A stretch of DNA of 64,000 nucleotides, taken from Agapanthus africanus (lineage: Eukaryota > Streptophyta > Magnoliopsida > Asparagales > Amaryllidaceae). The translations under genes and the position numbers were made by a program. Shown here one piece after another: positions 59,353-64,000 of this stretch. A model generated the notes under the pieces. The model was not told the origin of the DNA and searched no databases. It worked only from the letters and a program-made list of their open reading frames with translations. The stretch spans positions 405,574,248 to 405,638,247 of the forward strand of contig CM057347.1 in NCBI GenBank assembly GCA_030015575.1, written 5' to 3'. The number at the start of each line of letters is the position of its first letter. The first letter of the stretch is position 1.

Positions 59353-62315
59353 CATGGCCTGACTTTAAAAACTCATGAACCAAGTTAACCTAGCCTTCTT
59401 AAAACACTTTGGCTTTTAGATTGTCATTTAATCGCATATATCATTGCCATTCCTATTTTCCTTTTGCATTTTCCAGAACACTCCATATCACTACGAAGAT
59501 CCACATTTCTTGGATATTCCATCGTATAGTTACATACGAACTCAAAGGAACATGTTCCAGTTCGAGGATGGATTCCGGTTCTGGAGAAATTGAATAGGAT
59601 TATTCGGTTGTCTTTTCCCTTTACCTTCTCTCAGGTTGCGAGGGCTCGTAGTATTAGGAGAGTACACCTATTGCGCTTATTGGATAGTCTTCTTCCAAAC
59701 CATAGGCAGGTGCCGAAAGATAGGGAAGGAAGAAAACCAATTAGCTTAAGTGTGGTGTACAGAAGGTAATAAGTAAAGACATATGAAGAGATTGCAGTGA
59801 GGGCAAGGAAGTATACGGTTACTGTCATGAATCTAGATAGTGGAAGAGGAATTACTAGGAATACCTGGCCACCCCTTCGAAAAATTTTCATGTTTCAGTT
59901 TTTCTGTACAGTGTTAAGTGAAAACTATTTTTCGAATTAGATTCTAACACCAGGGTATGTATTTACCAGACTTGATTCTAACATCTGTATGGTGTTAAAG
60001 ATGATGAGTGGGAGTAAGATATTGGGAATTGGGTGATTAGATTCTCTATATATCAGAATTCTTTAAATCACCTGGGTTTTGCCTGACGGAAAATATTTGG
60101 TTTTGAATATCAGTTGTTATGCACCAATTTCAAATTGATATATCTGTACGTTTATTTTATAAAGTGACATATAACCTTTTGAAATTATTTCTATGACATT
60201 TACCCCATATCAGTTGATGGTTAGGTAAGAAGCATTCAACAGCGGTGTAATTCTTCTTAACCATAGCACAGTTTTCAACCTACGACGCACAGAGTTTGAG
60301 TTATTAAACTCAGTGGACTTATACAGAGTATTGTATGTTGTCCGGTGTCCATTATGACAAAGAGGTTGGTACTCGTACTATATTCTGTTTACTCATGACT
60401 TCTCTAGTTTTAGACAAGTATTTCGTTGAAATACAAGGTCTAGATTTTGAGAAGATATAGGTATAAGAATAAAGTAGAGAACCATATATTGCAAGTATCA
60501 GGATTTTTCAAGGTGATCGAAGATGTAGATACTTGTGTTTGGTATTCCGTTGTAAGTAATAGTTTTGAGAACTTGCTTCTCTCTCAGGTTACTCATGCGT
60601 GAGTGCGCTCCTTGAGGAGTAATGCTGCTTGGCTTCCTTCCATCTAATTGATATGCACTGAAAACGGCTGCATGTATTTTGAATCTGGTTTAAATTAAAT
60701 TAGTGCCTTAGTTTCTATATTGGATATATAGAATAGATTCATATCTTAACGATGCTAAGGTATATGGAGTTGTCCGGCTTATGCTTAAAACCAGAATCCA
60801 GATAAACTCTAGGAATGTTTCAGTAATGGCAGTTTGTGGGTTTTTCCGGGCTTTGACGAGGGTTAACATTCTACTATCTGGAAAATCAATAGTTATATTG
60901 TTCTTGACTCGCCACACTTTTAGTAAAATGAATTTTTTTCAGAAAACAATAGTGGGAGTATGGTAGAACTGGAAGTGATTCCAGAACCACGAAAGATTAC
61001 TGAAAATTTAGTAGAACCTGAGGATTCAATTGGATTCGACATTCCATTAGCACTTCGCAGATTTGGTGGGTAACCTCAGGCACCCGAGAGGTACTTCGGT
61101 CTCCTCAAAGATGGTGACAGGGAGGTTTTTGATTACCCAAACTTGACACTGCTGTTGTTCTAGACTATGAGATCTGGCAGGAGAATGAGTATAGCGTCGT
61201 TCTAAATTATCTTTAGAAGTGCACGTGTATATGACTCTGCCAGAGGGTTATTGTAGTCAGTGGGAGCAGCGGAAGCATAGTGGGCAAGTAGCTTATGTCT
61301 ATTTATATACTAAAGAAAGTATAGCGGAGATAGATCGTCTAGTTTTGATGTGACAGTCATAGAGTTTGACTTCATCAGTACAAAAGATGGACCTGGTAAG
61401 AAAGTAGTTGGGAGTGATATCCTGGTATATGGATGACATGCTCTTTATAGAAAGTGATTTTTCTATACTACGATCGGTTATACTGTGGTTGTCACAAAGT
61501 GTTTCTCCACATAGGATCTAGATAAAATATCAGGGTGGTTTTAAATCTAGATTTGGGAAGTGTCCTAATTTGGGTACTTAACACTATTCTAAAGTATTTT
61601 AGAATGGACGACTCCTGGCGTGGTGGTGTACCCGTAGGTGAAGGAGTCACCCTCTTTAAAGAGATGTCTTCTAGACTGATGAGGAGAGGGATTTGCATGA
61701 TTGGCATGTCACTTGCTTAGGAAATTGAGTCAATCATGAGATGTCAAGTACCACACCAAATATTGTTTTTGCACTAGCTGCAATAAACATATATTAATCC
61801 AATCCTTGAGAAACGTTGGGAAGCAGTTATGAACATAAGTGGATGTTCTTTGTATATGGTAACGGTAGCCTTCTTCAGGAGGCGGTTATCATTTAAGGCT
61901 TCCAATGTGACCTGGATGACAGAATGACTGTCAAAGTTATAGTTTCCATCTTTTGAGAGGCGGTATGTTGGACAGGTGGTCCAAGCGGATACTGTGGAAG
62001 GCATGGCGCAGGATACTGATTAAATTCAGTGGATGTTACAGTCTAAGAATTTTGTTGGATTTGGAGTTCATTTGTGAACTAGGTCCCATCAGATATCCAT
62101 ACAAATTCTAAGACATGTATTTCTCATTTCGGAAGATAGTCTTTCTCCGTGAAGTTGAGATATAGAGAGATAAAGATAGAAACATTGGAGCGGATCCACT
62201 CACTAAGGCTATTTCTCGAACGCAATAGTTTCGCAAACGGACTTTGCGAGACTGATTAGTAGAGAAGTTGGGTATTCACGGGCTGTGAGTATGCGACACC
62301 GCAATAATTAGCCTT
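59353..62315 (+). pseudogene. F gag-pol relic
   Basis: An ATG near 59353 is followed by UGA after two codons. Gag is not recognisable in 59360-59545. From 59545 the sequence parallels the D relic. Recognisable copia pieces: integrase end (about 60670-60800), VELE and EPRKIT linker (60960-61020), RT start (61090-61130), RT with MDDML-like text (about 61430) and RNase H echoes to 62315. Dense stops; long dead, as expected for the oldest host. Confidence 0.75.
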
Positions 62316-62332
62316 AAGTGCAAGTGGGAGAT
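62316..62332 (+). other. Polypurine tract of F
   Basis: AAGTGCAAGTGGGAGAT abuts TGTTGGCTATAG. Confidence 0.85.
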
Positions 62333-63944
62333 TGTTGGCTATAGTGCCCACAAGTCAATTATTGTAATCACAAGCACGCGATTGTGATGATTGATGGAGA
62401 ACTTATACGGGTAAAACAGTCTTACTCAATATGATAGTATGCTATCTGGTTTGTCTCTATCATGTACATGCTTTATGTGGTATTACAGATCACTATTACA
62501 TGTTGATAGAGCCCATAAGATTCTTGCTTGACTACCAGCATTATGATGGCGATCATATACGTGGGAGCTGGGTGGTCTATAAGCACATCCTTAAATGTCT
62601 CTAGTCGAGAGAGTATCGAGACTGGGCATTGATACTCCGGAGTAGACTAATGTATACTTATCGAGACCCCGACGAGAGACGGTGGCCGGTCTCACAAGCC
62701 ATTGGTGTCAGTCGCCTAAGATAGTATACAGGTGCTCATTGGGTTATGAGTACACTGGACAGATACGCTGGGAACATACTAGTTGGTATTATACCTATTG
62801 TCAGATAACAGTTCCCAGGTGACATGTGTACAGGTTAGTATGTCGACCTAAGATCGTCATTTGTCTCGTGCGAGTTCTCATTGTGCTTTGATTACTACCC
62901 TACTACGGCTCAAAAGAGTCATGCAAACAGGTTTTAGTTGGGTACAGTCCCGAACCACATGGAGGCAGTGAGCAGATCGTCGGGGATTCGTCTCTCCCGG
63001 TATTAGGGGTTGATGTCGCGCGGTGCACGGGTGGCCATCACCAGAAATCCTTAGCTAAGGTAGACGAGAATTACTGATTTGGATCAGTAGTTTCTCAGTG
63101 GGTGATAGGCTTCATACCGACACGAAATATCGCGTTATTAGGGGTCTGATTTTATCCACCCCCTAGACCCGATATGCGATACTATTAGACGAACAGACCA
63201 GAATGTACGGATATTATTACTGACAGGCTCAGTAGAGGTTCAGATGAGTTTGCTCATCGGCCTTCCTTTTCGCTCAATACCTGGGTAGCCGTTACGTACA
63301 GCTGGTGCCGCTGACGTACTTGTGGTTAAACCCACTGCCAGCGTATTGACGAGTCTTTAGAGTCCTACACAGAGGGTTTCTCTTGTTCTGGCGAAATGAT
63401 GTAGTAGCCATATTGCATACGTGCAGGGTTCCGATTGATTGATTGTACTATGTACCAGGACTTTCGATCGGACAGTTGATAATACTAACCGGCTCGGGTT
63501 TGAGCCGAATTATTAAATCAGGTATTGATTTAATAATTTACGTATATGTATTTCGATATATATATTCTAGTAGTATGTTCTTTGTGTTATTCTATCTCTT
63601 CGGCTATTCGTATTTCGGTACGAATACAGGTATGTATATACAGTAGAATGTAATCCGTATTTTTTACAGATAACATTCTAGAAGGTGGACACCTCATTTA
63701 GTTTTTATCCATTTATTCATAAATGGAAATGAGTTGGAAAAGGAATGAAGGGAGTATTGTGAGAGTCATGCTTGCATAGTGTTGCACAAATGAATTATTA
63801 ATTCATTTGTGCAAACTATTCAAGCATGGGCTTGATTTTAAAATGAAAGAAATGTTTATACAAAACCTTGCACCATTATTTTCTCTCTCCATGGATGGCT
63901 CATTATTTTGAGAGATGAGTTTTCTTCTCACCATCAGAATCTAA
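62333..63944 (+). repeat. F 3' LTR (about 1.6 kb before a rearrangement)
   Basis: Follows the D LTR (21307 onward) from its TG. At about 63680-63944 it diverges and carries a palindrome, then the expected LTR end is replaced by inverted sequence. No gene. Confidence 0.85.
63768..63828. repeat. Palindrome, 33-nt perfect core
   Basis: 63782-63797 and 63799-63814 are exact reverse complements around one T (arm TTGCACAAATGAATTA). Imperfect arms extend out to CATGCTTG (63768) and CAAGCATG (63828). Not present in the D LTR. Confidence 0.9.
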
Positions 63945-64000
63945 CCATAAACCTAAACTAGCTATCTAAGGAGTTCTATCTACTATGATAGATGTTTATA
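63945..64000 (-). repeat. Inverted LTR-end fragment at right edge
   Basis: Resembles 17765-17832, the minus-oriented LTR end (AATCTAACCATAAAC against AATCGAACCATAAAC), so orientation flips near 63945. Another inverted copia end probably lies beyond the window. Confidence 0.6.

Noticed and set aside
16891-63944. Tandem copia (LTR-pol-LTR-pol-LTR) made by unequal recombination
   Set aside because: The leader sequence on either side of D joins up, with a diverged 5-bp duplication, so nesting explains it better.

Overview
The window is plant nuclear DNA made almost entirely of nested LTR retrotransposons. I see no host gene, rRNA or tRNA gene, and no bacterial-type feature. The lineage is inferred from several signals. 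There are Ty1/copia pol genes (PR-IN-RT-RNase H order, YVDD) and a Ty3/gypsy pol (PR-RT-RNase H-IN, FIDD, chromodomain-like C-terminus). Primer sites match plant initiator Met-tRNA, target duplications are 5 bp, and the DNA is AT-rich. The copia LTR termini carry TATGCCCTAGAGGC, as in the Angela/BARE/WIS group. The gypsy element has the protein sequence and about 2.8 kb LTRs expected of a Tekay/Del chromovirus. The species cannot be read from this; nesting this deep suggests a large-genome angiosperm and heterochromatin.

Layout. (1) 1-15725: copia element A1 on the minus strand, its 3' LTR running off the left edge. Its RT is split by copia A2 (1885-10489, minus, 5' LTR lost), and A2 carries a 387-bp fold-back MITE (8371-8757). 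(2) About 14359-16890: a large imperfect palindrome where the truncated 5' LTR of A1 meets head-to-head the truncated 5' LTR of a plus-strand copia, F. (3) F runs from 15731 past the right edge and is the host of everything between: copia D (16891-23363) in its leader and gypsy G (24285-58822, duplication CTACG/CTAAG) further along. (4) G is about 10.6 kb once its insertions are removed. It carries copia H (28643-38739, duplication AAACC) inside an intron-like stretch of gag-pol, and copia B (42811-56597, minus, duplication AGAAT) just downstream of the TATA box of its 3' LTR. (5) B carries in its leader a 3.4-kb TG...CA segment S (49642-53028) that looks like a solo LTR of another family. The deepest stack is F > G > B > S, and the by-eye LTR divergence (G more than B and H) fits that order.

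Coding state. No element is intact. H is the best kept: its pol has two in-frame UAG codons from PR to the end of RNase H, and its gag is damaged. B pol has stops and one frameshift; A1 and A2 are more decayed; D and F are barely recognisable. G keeps an open 400-residue RT-RNase H reading frame and a D,D35E integrase core.

What deserves attention. G contains short GT...AG, frame-restoring, intron-like inserts inside gag-pol. A1, A2 and B share an apparent loss of almost all gag with a short leader peptide joined in frame to protease. The copia LTRs carry a GC-rich conserved small reading frame ending at a donor-like GT, paired with a pyrimidine-tract/AG just before the gag start. S is built of many small inverted repeats with a constant TTTAA centre and covarying arms, plus 21 CACGTG boxes. 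The G LTR contains tRNA-spaced A and B boxes.
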